Shown one piece after another: positions 20,141 to 30,430 of a stretch of DNA of 64,000 nucleotides. The stretch's first letter is position 1. Every line of letters begins with the position of its first letter. Below the pieces are notes generated by a model. The model did no database searches. It worked only from the letters and a program-made list of their open reading frames with translations, and was not told the origin of the DNA. This stretch comes from Triticum aestivum (taxonomy: Eukaryota > Streptophyta > Magnoliopsida > Poales > Poaceae), in contig NC_057808.1 of NCBI RefSeq assembly GCF_018294505.1, positions 229,707,780 through 229,771,779 of the forward strand. Direction: 5' to 3'. The position numbers were made by a program, and so were the translations under genes.

Positions 20141-20999
20141 CTGAGCCTGGGAGAGCGCCATGGACCCATCCTCGTGAACTGTTGCGGGAGCGCATGCCAC
20201 TTTTGTTTCGTTCTTCCTTTTCTTCCTGCATTAAGAGAGAGACAAGTATGGGGCCCCGCAGGGGCGTGCAACGAACCATGATTTCCAGGTTGCTATGCTA
20301 TGTTTATTGTTTCTGTGTCGTGTTTCAGCAACGATTTTTTACGTAGGCGCGTAGAAATAAGTTAGCTTGACGCGCTCGAAGTTGTTTCTGCCTCGTGAGG
20401 CATGCATTTTCCGGTACCTGGCAAGGCCTCCTTTGCTTGGGAGGCGTCTAGGAACTGCAAAAATTCGTTAGGAAACTCTTATTCTTCCGAACCCTGGTCG
20501 CAGGCGCAGCCGACCACGAGCCAGTGCTTCGCATCACGGTACCCGAGGGGCACGGATTGAAAGAGGTGCGCAAGCTTGTGAGCTCGAGCAAGGGTGCCTC
20601 GTGAAGAACAGGAAAAACGCTCACGAGGGCACCTGTCCAGCCCCCTCGCGAGGCATGCGAGGGAGAGTACGGGTCAAAACAAGGAATCGAGGGCGAAAAT
20701 GGAGGCAAAAGGAGATGGAACCAAATCGGCAAGGAACACCAAAAAGCAAATTTTCATTAAAGAGGGGCAAGCCAACTACGGAAAGCAAATGAAAAGCTGC
20801 GTCCGGCACCTAGTCTAGTCTTCTCACCAGCGCGGAGCTAAGTGCTGCCACTAGGACGTGGGAGGGAGCCCCCGAGGCCCGAGAGCGGCACTCCTGAGAC
20901 TCTGGGGCATGTACAACCCCACTCATTATTACATGAGAGTGTCACGAGTGGAGACCTTCACAGGCTCTGGGCCTTGCTTCACAGGCGTCGGGCCTTACT
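20141..20999. other. Non-coding region between antisense ORF and integrase of element M
   Basis: Reverse complement of the P region 9473-10349. No gene seen. By position it is the 3' untranslated region of the B3-like gene and the post-integrase region of M. Confidence 0.6.
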
Positions 21000-22219
21000 T
21001 CATGGGTAGAACTTCCGAAGTTGCTGGATGTTCCAGGCGTTCAGGATGGGGACCCCGTCCTGCGTCTCCAGGCGCATGGCGCCAGGCCTGGAGACGTGGG
21101 CGACCCTAAATGGGCCCTCCCACATGGGCGAGAGCTTGTGCAGCCCTTCCCTAGAGAGCACCCGCCTTAGGACGAGGTCGCCCACCTCGAGCGTCCTGGA
21201 GCGGACGCTGCGGCGGTGATACCGCCGCAGCGCCTGCTAATATCTTCGCGGCGGCGTTCCTCCCCCAGCAGAAGGTCCATTCCCTGCATGGCGTCCTGCT
21301 GCGTCTCACCAAACGCCAGGACCCGTGCGGAGCGATGCCTGACCTCGTGTGGGAGAACCGCCTCTGCTCTGTAGACGAGGAAGAACGGGGTCTCGCCTGT
21401 TGGCTTGGTGGCGGTGGTGCGGATGGACCACAGCACAGACTGGAGCTCATCATACCAGCCCCTGCCGCGGGCCTCAAGCTTCTTTTTGAAGGTCCTAGTC
21501 TTGAGGCCTCTCAGCACCTCCGCGTTGGCGCATTCGGCTTGACCGTTGCTCCTAGGGTGTGCCACCGAGGCATAGCAGATTTGCATTCCAAGGTTAGCAC
21601 AATATGTCTTGAAGAGATTGCTAGTGAACTGTGAGCTGTTGTCGGTGATGATGCGATTAGGGACCCCGAACCGACTTACAAGACCCTCGATGAACTTGAC
21701 CGCAGACCCGGCCGGGATGGCGCGGACAGCTTCTACCTCCGCCCATTTGGTGAATTTGTCGATGGCGACGTAGAGGTAGCGGTAGCCCCCAGGCGCTCGA
21801 GGGAACGGGCCCAAGATATCCAGCCCCCAGACTGCGAATGGCCACGAGAGCGGGATGGTCTGGAGGCCCTGAGCCGGCTGATAGATCTGCTTGGCGTGGA
21901 ATTGACAGGCCTCGCAGGACTTCACCAGCTTGGTTGCGTCGTTGAGCGTCGTAGGCCAGTAGGACCCACTGCGGAATGCCTTGCCGACGAGGGTTTGTGA
22001 CGACGAGTGGTGCCCGCAGTCTCCGCCGTGTATGTCGGCTAGCAACTCTTTCCCCTGTTCCGTGGAGATACAATGTAGGGAAACGTAATTCGGCCACTTC
22101 CTGTATAACTCACTGTCCTGGATGCAGTACGCTGTGGCCTGTTGGGCCACGCGCTCTGCGTCCTCCACTTTCTCCGGCAGCGCCCCTTGCGTCAGGTATT
22201 CCTTGAACTCCTTGGTCCA
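21000..22219 (-). pseudogene. Integrase of element M, nearly intact
   Basis: A 333-codon frame (22168-21167) covers most of the enzyme. The N-terminal HHCC zinc finger is DIHGGDCGHHSSSQT…SCEACQFHAKQ. The catalytic triad is Asp in VWGLDILGPFPRAPGG, Asp in RIITDNSSQFTSN and Glu in the NGQAECANAEVLRGL segment. GETPFFLVYRAEAVLPHE follows. A frameshift near 21180 moves to the C-terminal frame (GDLVLRRVLSREGLHKLSPMWEGPF … NIQQLRKFYP), which ends at 21000. Upstream, a TGA near 22217 (TGC in P) separates it from the RNase H frame. Only these two lesions break the RH-IN part. Confidence 0.85.
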
Positions 22220-23017
22220 TCACCCCTCCTGAGGCTCGAGCGCCAAGAGTACGCACGCTCCCAAGGTCGGGCCGCGGGCCGGGGCTCCAGAAGCAGGTGG
22301 CTGGGGGAGCTCCTCCCGAGGCGGCGCCGGCCTCGAAAGATGAGGTGCTGCTGGCGGCTTGAAGAGCCGCTCCTCGAAGATGCCAGGCTCTTGGGGTAGT
22401 CGCTTGGATGCTCTCTTGGCGATATCGTCGGCCTCCTTGTTGGCGGCAACGGGCACATGCTGCAATTCTAGGCCCAAGAACTGCTTTTCCATCTTGCGTA
22501 CCTCCATGCGGTATGCCTCCATGTGCTCATCCCTCGGCTCGTATACCTTGTTGGAGAAGTTGACGAGGAGCTGCGAGTCGCCCCTGATGGTGAGGCGCTT
22601 CACCCCCAGGGCCACCGCAGCCTTAAGGCCAGCTATGAGGCCTTCGTACTCTGCTATGTTGTTGGAGACCTTCTCGCCCTGCTGGAAGCAAAGCTGCACG
22701 GCATAGTAGAGCTTGTCCTGAGTGGGAGAGATGAGCACTGCTCCAGCCCCCGCGCCCTGGCGTGCAAATGCACCATCGAAATACATAACCCAGCCATCTG
22801 GCGATTCACTTCCTAGCGAGAGTGATCGATCCTCGCCTGCTTCAAGTTCCGGGGCATCCGTCCATTCTGCCACGAAGTCGGCGAGCGCGGCTCCCTTGAT
22901 GACCCTGGTTGTGCTGAACTCCAGCTGGAATGCCTGCATCTCGATATTCCACTCGCCGACTCTTCTAGTGGGTAGGCCGAGACGACCTTGATTGGGTGAC
23001 CTTGAAAGTAGTGTCAT
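22220..23017 (-). CDS. RNase H domain of element M polyprotein (265 codons open)
   Basis: This domain degrades the RNA strand of the RNA/DNA hybrid during reverse transcription. The frame starts in the connection (VGEWNIEMQAFQLEF). The RNase H fold follows, with acidic residues in GWVMYFDGAFARQGAG, NIAEYEGLIAGLKAA, TIRGDSQLLVNFSNK and VAANKEADDIAKRASK, the expected D-E-D-D set. A Pro/Ala-rich spacer leads to the TGA before integrase. The segment is fully open, whereas the P copy is frameshifted here. It is part of a polyprotein and not a separate gene, and no start codon is implied. Confidence 0.8.
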   Translation of the reverse strand: MTLLSRSPNQGRLGLPTRRVGEWNIEMQAFQLEFSTTRVIKGAALADFVAEWTDAPELEAGEDRSLSLGSESPDGWVMYFDGAFARQGAGAGAVLISPTQDKLYYAVQLCFQQGEKVSNNIAEYEGLIAGLKAAVALGVKRLTIRGDSQLLVNFSNKVYEPRDEHMEAYRMEVRKMEKQFLGLELQHVPVAANKEADDIAKRASKRLPQEPGIFEERLFKPPAAPHLSRPAPPREELPQPPASGAPARGPTLGACVLLALEPQEG

Positions 23018-24507
23018 AGCTTGCGTGAGGCCACCAAGAGCACAAGCAAGAGCTTCTGAGGCATGGGGTACTGCGCCCTTGCATCCCGCAGTACCGTGCT
23101 GACAAAATACACTGGGTGCTCGACGAGGGCGGGCGCGTCGACGGGGCCTATGTTGGCCGGAGGTTGAGGCGCCTCCTGAGGCGACGGAACCCTCGGAGCC
23201 TGGTCGCTCATTGGGGTCTCTGCAGGCCTAAGGGCGCCGTCTTGCTGAGCCTGGTCATTCGTTGTCGCTGCTGCAGCCTTTGTGGTGCCCTCCGGTTTTG
23301 TATCGCCCGGCTGGGGGCACGGCTCGGCGCGCCGCGTGCTTGGCCTGGCACTCTTCCCGGACTGCCACCAGAGTTGCGCTGGTGGAGTAAGGAGTGGCGG
23401 CGAGGTAGAGCACCAGGGGCTCGAGAGGGCGGGGCGCCACCATCACCGGAGGGCTGGTCAGGTATCTCTTGAGGTCTTGAAACGCTTGGTCGGCCTCCGG
23501 GGTCCACTATAACGGGCCCTTCTTCTTCATCAGCTTGAAGAACGGTAGGGCGTGCTCTCCCAGCTTGGAGATGAAGCGCCCCAGCAAAGTCACGTAGCCG
23601 GCAAGCTTCCGCATCTCCTTGAGGGTTTGTGGTGGGCTCATGTCTTCGATCGCCTTGACCTTCTCCGGGTTGGCCTCGATCCCCCTGTGGGACACGAGGA
23701 AGCCCAGCAGCTTACCGGAAGGGACACCAAATACGTACTTCTCCGGGTTGAGCCGCAAGTCCACCTGGCGCAGGCTCGCGAAGGTTTCTTCCAGGTTCTG
23801 AATCAATGTCCTCGCCTCCCGAGACTTTAGCACAATGTCGTCGACGTAGGCTTCAGCGTTCCTCCCGAGCTGCTGACCCAGGGCAATGTGCATCAGCCGT
23901 TGGAAGGTCGCGCCTGTGTTGCGCAGCCCGAACGGCATGCAAGTGTAGCACTACACCCCACACGGGGTCAGGAAGGCCGTCTTATCCACATCCTCTACCC
24001 CCATCTTGATCTGGTGATAGCCTGAAAATGCATCCTGGAAGCATAGCAGGTCAAACTCGGCCGTGGAGTCAAAGATCTGGTTGATGCGTGGAAGCGGAAA
24101 TGGATCTTGGGGATAGGCCTTGTTGAGGTTGGCGAAGTCGACACACATGCGCTCCTTCCCGCCTTTCTTTGGCACGACGACGGGGTTGGCCAGCCACTCG
24201 GGGTACCGAACCTCGCGAATGACACCTATTGCCTCCAGTTTGCGGGTTTCCTGGATGATGAAGGACTGCTTCTCCGTGGAGTGTTGCCGCGCCTTCTGCT
24301 TCATAGGGCGCACATTGGGGCACACCCTCAAGTGATGCTCGATCACCCCTCTTGGGACCCCTACAAGCTGTTTGGGATCCAGGCGAATACTTCCTTGTTT
24401 GCGTGCAAGAACTTTATCAATGCCCGCTCTTGATCCGGGTCGAGGTTAGCACCTATGGTGAAGGTGGCTCCAGAGGACCCATCTCCCTCGACCGGCACCT
24501 GCTTGGT
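23018..24507 (-). pseudogene. Reverse transcriptase and connection of element M
   Basis: 24346-23951 reads the fingers/palm: MIEHHLRVCPNVRPMKQ, VIREVRYPEWLANPVVVPKKGG, FANLNKAYPQDPFPLPRINQ, and the first catalytic Asp in FQDAFSGYHQIKMGVED. A TAG after FLTPCGV interrupts it, and the same frame resumes at CYTCMPFGLRNTGATF. The box AEAYVDDIVLKSREA (YVDD) is intact, followed by VDLRLNPEKYVFGVPSGKLLGF and a TAA at 23507. The connection then runs in mixed frames to 23020 (HPVYFVSTVLRDARAQYPMP). Two stops and some shifts inactivate it. Confidence 0.8.
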
Positions 24508-25095
24508 TTATGCCCGATCTTGGGTGAACAACTGCTTCTTCTTGGCTAGTGCAACCTCCTTAACCCCGGTGATGACCTCATCGGCCGGTCGTGCTGCTGC
24601 GGCGGTTTTGAGAGCAAGCTTGAGCGCTACCAGAGCTTCCATGGTATCTCCAACTATGGTGATGACGTCCTTGCTCCCGGGCATCTTCATGAGGTTGTAG
24701 GCCGGATGGGTTGCTTCCATAAACTCAGCCAGAGCCGGGTACCCGAGAATGGCGTTGTATGGGAGGCCAATACGGGCGATGTCGAAGTCGATCAGCTCAG
24801 TGCGATAGTTGTCGCGGGTGCCGAAGGTCACGGGAAGACGGATCTGCCCCAGGGGACTGGAGGAGCCGCCGCCGACCCCGGAGAAGGGCTTGCTGGGGCG
24901 GAGCCGCTCGAGCGGTACGTGGAGGAGGCTAAAAGCCTCCACAGAGAGCATGTTGAGGCCAGCGCCGCCGTCGATGAGGGTCTTGGTGACGGTTCTGCAG
25001 ATGGTGGGCATGCAAAGCATTGGGAGCATGCCCGAGCCGACGGTGGTGACAGGGTGATCCCCCGAGTCGAAGGTTAGGTCGGCCTTGGGCGCCAC
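24508..25095 (-). CDS. Aspartic protease segment of element M polyprotein
   Basis: A 195-codon open segment encodes DLTFDSGDHPVTTVGSG, the active-site TLIDGGAGLNMLSVEAF, FSGVGGGSSSPLGQIRLPV, ELIDFDIARIGLPYNAILG and a Lys-rich linker (AKKKQLFTQDRA). It closes with TAA near 24508, just before the RT leader. The D-G-G triad is shared with Z and P. Upstream it is fused, after a gag deletion, to the short gag. It is part of Gag-Pol, and its upstream boundary is set by homology and not by a start codon. Confidence 0.8.
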   Translation of the reverse strand: MAPKADLTFDSGDHPVTTVGSGMLPMLCMPTICRTVTKTLIDGGAGLNMLSVEAFSLLHVPLERLRPSKPFSGVGGGSSSPLGQIRLPVTFGTRDNYRTELIDFDIARIGLPYNAILGYPALAEFMEATHPAYNLMKMPGSKDVITIVGDTMEALVALKLALKTAAAARPADEVITGVKEVALAKKKQLFTQDRA

Positions 25096-25600
25096 CCAAC
25101 CCGGGGAACCCCCTCCCGCACGGAGACGGCGCCGATCTGACGAAAGAACGGCTTAGCACGACGGTCTGAGGGTGGCACTTGCGAGCCGCCAAGGAGGGCC
25201 GCGACAGCGAGGGGCACCTGCACCGCGTAACACGCAACAAATAGGCCGCGCAGCTCCCCCCAAGGTGCCACCGCGGATCTTGGAGGTTGAGCAGCCAGTC
25301 GCGTGGTACACCGGTGAGGGCCATGGGAAGCCAGTCGGCCATGACCTTGTCGTCTCCCCCAGCCTTCAGGACGGCCTCTTCATACGCCAACGGGAAGGCT
25401 GTCGGGTCCGCCGCGCTATCGCAATGCGGCGGCATCTCCGGCTTGAACTTGGGCGGCCACTGCACCCGCCGCAAGGCGGGGGCAAAGACTCTGAGCCCCC
25501 TGGCCTCGCCATAGGCATCCGCCATCGCAGCTGGAAGAGCAACGCCGGCCCTGGGGGCAAGGCGCTGCGGTGGCGGGGCATGGATTGACAGAAGGAAAGC
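25096..25600 (-). pseudogene. Truncated Gag of element M
   Basis: The gag core motifs (KFKPEMPPHCDSAADPTAF, LAYEEAVLKAGGDDKVMADWLPMAL and VPRDWLLNLQDPRWH) are readable in one frame from about 25525. A shifted frame gives FRQIGAVSVREGVPRVGW just before protease. The frames change near 25460 and 25260. As in P, the region that should hold the rest of gag and the CCHC knuckle is missing. Confidence 0.65.
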
Positions 25601-25629
25601 TTCGACGCACCCCTACCTGGCGCGCCAAA

Positions 25630-26535
25630 TGTCGGATTTCGGGTTCCGGCAAAACCCTAGAGGTTCGAACACTGGGGTGCGCACGAAGATCACTCCTCCC
25701 TCTAGCTCACGCCCTCACCGCGATCTCAAGGCTCAGCGCGTCGAACTCGCAGAACAAAGGGACACAAGATTTATACTGGTTCGGGCCACCGATGTGGTGT
25801 AATACCCTACTTCAGTGTGGTGTGGTGGATTGCCTCTTGGGCTGAGGATGAAGAGTACAAGGGAAGAATAGCCTCCTGAGGAGAGGTGCCCTTGTGCTTG
25901 GTGAGCTTGTGTGTATGAGGATGATCTGAATGGCCCCCGGATCAGTTGCCTCCTACTGTGGTGGCTAGTCCTATTTATAGAGGCCCTGGTCCTCTCCCCA
26001 AATGTTAGGCGGGAAGGGATCCCACAACGGCCAAATTCGAAGGGAGACAACTAGTACAAGTTATCCTGACTAAAGGTGGTCTTCGCCTGCCAAATGCTAT
26101 GGTGCTCTGGTGGTGACGCCGTCTTGGGCTCCACGGTGACCTCCGTCCTGCCGTCCTGCTGGTCTTGGTCTTGTTGCACCATTATGGAAACCTTTGCCAG
26201 GTGCCTCGGGACTCCTCGCCTGCGCTTGCCTCTTTAGCACCAAAGAGGAAACGAGGACACTGCGCGCGCTGGCACCCGCCTGGCCTTGGTCGTCATTGCT
26301 TGTGTCACAGGAACCTCGCGAGGTGCCCCTTGCCTTGATCTCTCCGCCCCTCGTGAGCCAGCCTGGTGAGGCCGCCCTCAAAGAGGTCTTGCGTCGTCTG
26401 CCTCGCGAGGCTTGGCCCCTCGCGAGGGTCCTGAGTGTTTGCTGGTGAAGATGGGCCGTACAGGGCCGCTCGTGGAGCCACGCCGTGGGCCACAGGCAGG
26501 CAAGTCTGGGGACCCCCATTCCTCGGACGCCGACA
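25630..26535 (-). repeat. 5' LTR of element M (906 bp), minus orientation
   Basis: Bounded by TGTCGGATTTCGGG (complement of the LTR 3' end) at 25630 and GGACGCCGACA at 26535, next to the primer-binding site at 25610-25629. The TATA box (minus TATAAAT) is at 25979-25973. CTCGCGAG palindromes are at about 26315, 26402 and 26419. The five bases beyond the end (26536-26540, GCATC) would be one half of the target duplication. The other half is lost. Confidence 0.88.
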
Positions 26536-26909
26536 GCATCTCCTCGGCAAGGAACCGCGGGAGCTGGATCCACGTGCGCAGTGGCATCGCCACCCACACC
26601 ACAAACTCGCAAGAGGAGCCTTCGACGTGGGTTCGCGGGCCAGTAGCCCGTGCAACCCCAGCCTGGCCACAATGACCGTAGCTCGTGTGGCATGGGGCGC
26701 TGCCGCCTTCTCCAGAGCCTTGCATTTGGGCGTACAGAGGGAACGGGAAACCAGGCGGAGGCCGTTCGTACCAAGGTCACGTCACCACTGGCCTCTCGCC
26801 GGCATCATGGGGGCGACTGAGCCTCTTCTTCGGCGGGAGCAGCCCCTGCTGCTCACGGGGGGGGGGGGTTTCCTTTCTCCGTCGTGGAAAACCTCTTCAT
26901 CGGCACCAT
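26536..26909 (-). pseudogene. Antisense B3-like gene of P2, 5' part only, broken
   Basis: ATG at 26909 opens MVPMKRFSTTEKGN, the counterpart of MAPAKRFSATEKGK in M. A run of about a dozen C (G on the plus strand near 26860) shifts the frame within 20 codons. Further on, the B3-like start is readable as CEFVVWVAMPLRTWIQLPRF, aligning with QEFVVWSENPAGAWLPLPHF of M. The gene stops at 26536, where the LTR of M is inserted. It cannot make a full protein. Confidence 0.6.
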
Positions 26910-27003
26910 GGGTACTACAGCAAGAAGGCAAGGCAAAGAGGAAGAAGAAGGAGCGAGCGATGAGAAGAACGAGATGAGCAGAGGGGGCTCCGCCCCTCTC
27001 CTC

Positions 27004-27010
27004 ATTTATA
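27004..27010 (-). promoter_or_regulatory. TATA box of the antisense gene in P2
   Basis: Minus-strand TATAAAT in CCCAGCTATAAATGAGG, about 95 bp upstream of the ATG at 26909. Confidence 0.5.
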
Positions 27011-27255
27011 GCTGGGAGGAGGTCAACCGCCGGCCTCCACGATCGCACGCAATGATGGCTTTCTCTGCATTCAGCAGGGTCTCGTAAGTCGAACAGTTGC
27101 CGAGGCAGTGCATGGGGAAGCGGAGACACCCACGTCCCATCAATCGCCATGCGTCATCCGAGGCTGCAGGTGGTTGGGGCCCGCGGCGCTCCGCACTTGC
27201 CCTTTAGCTTCGCCTCGAAGCCAAGTTCGAGTGCGCCTTGGGCCCGGGGGCTACT

Positions 27256-28144
27256 GTCGGCGTCTTGGGAATGGGGGTACCCAGACTTGCCTGCCTGCGG
27301 CCCATGGAGTGACTCCGTCGATGGCCCGGTATGGCCCAGCTTCAGCAGCAAGAACCCAAGACCCTCGCGAGGGGCCAAGCCTCACGAGGCGGACAACACC
27401 ATGACCTTCCCGAGGGGGGGCAGCCTCAGCAGGCTGGCTCCCGAGAAGCGGAGATATCTATGCAGGGTGGACCTCGCGAGGTTCATATGACGTGAGCCGT
27501 GACGACCAAGGCCAGGCGGGCGCCATTGGGCGCAGTGTACCAGTTTCCTATTTGGTGCTAAGGAGGCAAGCGCAGGCGCGGGGTCCCGAGGAATCAAGCA
27601 AATGTTTCCATATCGATGCAACAAGATCAAGACCGCCAGGACGGCAGGACGGAGGTCATCGCGGAGCCCACCGCGGCGTCACCACAAGAGGCTTTTGCAG
27701 GCGAAGACTACTTTTGTCAGGATAACTTGTACTAGTTGTCTCCCCTCGAATTTGGCCGTTGTGGAATCCCTTCCTGCCTACATTTGGGAAGAGGACCAAG
27801 GCCACTATAAATAGGACTTAGCCGCCACCATAGAAGGGGACAGATCATTCAGATCATCCTCTCATCCACCAGCTCATCGAGCTCAAGAACACCTCACCTC
27901 GTGAGGCTATTCAACCACTGTACTAGTTCATCCTCAGCCCCTCGAGGCAATCCACCACAAAGCTGGAGTAGGGTATTACACCGCAAGGTGGCCCGAACCA
28001 GGATAAACCACTGTGTCTCTTGTTCATTGGGTTCGTCTAGCTAGGACGTGGATTCGGTGAGAGGATACACAGGGGAGGACGAGTTCTTCACACGCACCCC
28101 AGATTTCGAACCTCTCAAGGGTCTGCGGAACCCTGAATCCGACA
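27256..28144 (+). repeat. 3' LTR of P2 (889 bp)
   Basis: Runs from TGTCGGCGTCTTGGG to CTGAATCCGACA. TATAAATA lies at 27806-27813. ACCTCGCGAGGT is at 27471-27482 and CCCTCGCGAGGG at 27362-27373. Confidence 0.88.
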
Positions 28145-28680
28145 ACTGGGCAGACTCCCTTCTCCGTAGTCTATGGGGAAGAAGCAGTTATCCCCACAGA
28201 ACTCATTTACGGGTCACCTCGAGTGCTTGCCTATGATGAAGTAGCGCAGGAATAGCACATGCATGACGAAGTTGTGCTACTCAAGGAGAACCGTCTCCGA
28301 GATGCTATGCGTGCAACACGCTACCAGCAAGCCATGTGTTGCTATCACAGCCGCGGGGGTTCATGCTCGGTGTTTTGACGAAGGCGACCTTGTCGTTAGG
28401 TGCGTTCAGTCGCCAAGGGTACAAAAAAGTTGATGCCAAAGTGGGAAGACCCTTTGGGTAGTACAAGTCACCAGACCTGGCGCAGTCCGTCTGGAGACCG
28501 GAGATGGCATTCAATTGCAAAACTCATGGAACATTCATCATCTCTGCAAGTTCTACCCGTAAGGCGCGGCTGTCGGGCCCTGCACAGCAGCCATCCTTTT
28601 GTACAGGCCTTGCCTCTGTTGCATGTAACCCCTCGTACAAAGCCAGGCGCAGATCCTGAGCAACAGAGAAATAAATGAAG
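28145..28680 (+). pseudogene. Integrase C-terminal part of element A
   Basis: From the P2 boundary the frame reads TGQTPFSVVYGEEAVIPTEL and SPRVLAYDE, the usual post-catalytic segment of gypsy integrase. A TAG follows near 28252, then LLKENRLRDAMRATRYQQAM and HARCFDEGDLVVRCVQS, the C-terminal 'GDLVLR' module. Later residues (around 28500-28560) correspond to the terminal NIxHLxxFYP segment but are frameshifted. The catalytic core is not in the window. Confidence 0.7.
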
Positions 28681-29701
28681 CGCCGGGGGCGACAAATTGC
28701 ATGCATGCATGCATGAGCATATCATGTTCATATAGATAAGATCGCATGAGGCATCATTTTCATCTTCACAAAACTGCAGGCTCCTACCGTGGATCCGACC
28801 CCGAAGAGGAGAAGAGAAGATGAGCCTACATTTCGATCTCCGGCAAGCCCAAACAGATAAGTTCTCTCCTTATCCATACGTGTTCTATTAGAAAAAACTT
28901 GTGCACAAGAAAACCTTTCCAGTTTCAAAACTAAGGTGCTCCCGTCCCTAGACTCAAACGTTGCTTTGGTCTGGGTGGTCGCAGTGGCCTTTGACAAGAA
29001 GGTTTGGCGGGGGACTGGTCCCTCTCCACGGTTTGTACCCGGCAGGCCTCGCGCCTCGGCAGCAAACTAAGGGTACCGATAGGATAGCCTGCCGGGGAAA
29101 ACTTGTTTAATTGGGTGTATAGAGGTATGCTACCTCTGCATTGGACATGTTACATGCACAAGTTCCCGGCAAGGTTTATCTTTTCATTATTTTGCTGATC
29201 AAACAAGTATAGACCTTACATAACACAAACATGGATAAAAGAGATTGCATAATTTGAACTAAACTTTGGCAAGTGCCTATACATTTTAGACTATAAAAAG
29301 ATTAGTGCCCTGTGATGCCCCTTCTTGTCCCTCTCCTCCTAGGCACTGCAGTAGAAGGTGAAGAGGGCAAAGGGTCGCCTAGGCAGAAGCCCAGCCTGAC
29401 CTTGTCGGGCTCGAGGAAAGGTAGCCAGACAAGGCCAGGAAGGCGCGGGCGAAGGTGATGGTGAAGATATTGGCGGAGACGACCCGTCAACGGCCACCAC
29501 CAAGGCCAGCAGGATGTAGCAGGGTGAACGAAGTTGCAGCCCGCGAGGAAGCCTGCCGGGGCCCAGCTGGAAGGCTGCCGGAGCAGCCCGGGGCACCATC
29601 CCAACCCCTGCACCCAACTCCCCGGCAAATCACCTTGCCGGAGAGGAGATGCAGGTGCAGATGGTGGTGCCACCACCTGACGGTGACGATGCGGCTGGTG
29701 C

Positions 29702-30355
29702 TCAGCCGGAGTCAGAGTCGTCGCCCTCCCGGCCGACACGGTTGTCATCACCGTCACTGTCCTCCTCGTCGCTATCACTCGAGGAGGAGCTTTCGTCGTC
29801 GGTCGAGCTCTCCGTGCAGCACCCTAAACGAGCACCCGAGCTCCCAAAAACCTTGACGGAAAGGAAATTGGCCTCCATTAACTTAATATGGAGGACGTGC
29901 CCTTCCGACAAGCTATGGGCGCGGGCAAAAGTCTTCCAGCCACGACGAAAGTACATGACATGAGGGGTGGGGAAATCCACATCCACCCGTATGCTGCCAT
30001 TCCCGTAGCCCCTCATGTGCAATTTCAACGCACGCGGCTGGTCGAGCTCCATCGCGCGTGTGAATTGGGTGGGGAGAGGGAGACGGCCGCGCGGAGGCTT
30101 ATACAGCCTAATGATGAACTCCAGAGGCTGGTCTCCGACGTGGCCTTCCATTGGGGGCGGAGCGGCTGGTGGAGGCAAGATCAGGGCACCACCTCGTCCT
30201 CCTCGACCCCGTGCACCCTGAAGACCTCGTCCTCGCCCCCTCCCGCCTCCTCGAACAGCAGGCTCCGCCCCCGCATCCTCAGAAGGAGGGAGGCGCTGTC
30301 AAGCCAAAGTTCTCGTTGCCACTGCAGCAAGACCAGACCCTCGACCTCTCACCAT
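29702..30355 (-). pseudogene. Antisense B3-like gene of element A, one in-frame stop
   Basis: ATG at 30355 (CCATGG) starts MVRGRGSGLAAVATRTLA, followed by a TGA at codon 19. The same frame then runs on through an Arg/Gly-rich stretch (RGGGRGRGRGLQGARGRGG). Next comes a B3-like domain (EFIIRLYKPPRGRLPLPTQF, FRRGWKTFARAHSLSEG, LHIKLMEANFLSVKVFGSSG) and a Ser/Asp-rich acidic tail to the stop at 29702. The layout equals the M cargo ORF, but the sequences are clearly diverged. Apart from the TGA, the frame of about 217 codons is open. A start at 30178 would skip the stop and keep the B3-like domain. Confidence 0.65.
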
Positions 30356-30423
30356 GGGAGGTGGGGACTACTGCAGGAATGAAGAGGGAAGAAGATGGGG
30401 AAAGTGTTCCATACCACACCCCT

Positions 30424-30430
30424 TTTTATA
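30424..30430 (-). promoter_or_regulatory. TATA box of the antisense gene in A
   Basis: Minus-strand TATAAAA in CGCCTATAAAAAGGGG, about 75 bp upstream of the ATG at 30355. Past it, 30431-30807 is non-coding up to the LTR. Confidence 0.55.

Larger units (their letters stand above)
19270..26535 (-). mobile_element. Element M: Ty3/gypsy retrotransposon, same family as P, 3' end missing
   Basis: Read on the minus strand: LTR (26535-25630), primer-binding site (25629-25610), short gag, protease, RT, RNase H, integrase, non-coding trailer, and the B3-like gene carried antisense. The 3' LTR and purine tract are missing at the junction near 19270. Its 5' end interrupts the B3-like gene of P2 at 26535/26536. 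Pol is better preserved than in P, with long open frames for protease, RNase H and integrase, each separated by single stops or shifts. Confidence 0.85.
26536..28144 (+). mobile_element. Element P2: 3' end of a third copy of the P/M family
   Basis: The start of an antisense B3-like gene, a purine tract (GGGCCCGGGGGCTAC, 27241-27255) and a full LTR form the 3' part of a plus-strand element. The rest of P2 is absent. The element M LTR interrupts its antisense gene. The right flank (ACTGG…) lies inside the integrase gene of element A. Confidence 0.75.

Noticed and set aside
3973..28144. One single nested P element with 5' LTR at 3973 and 3' LTR at 27256
   Set aside because: Flanking bases do not match (AGCGC versus ACTGG), the two flanks belong to different elements, and the middle of the antisense gene is missing.
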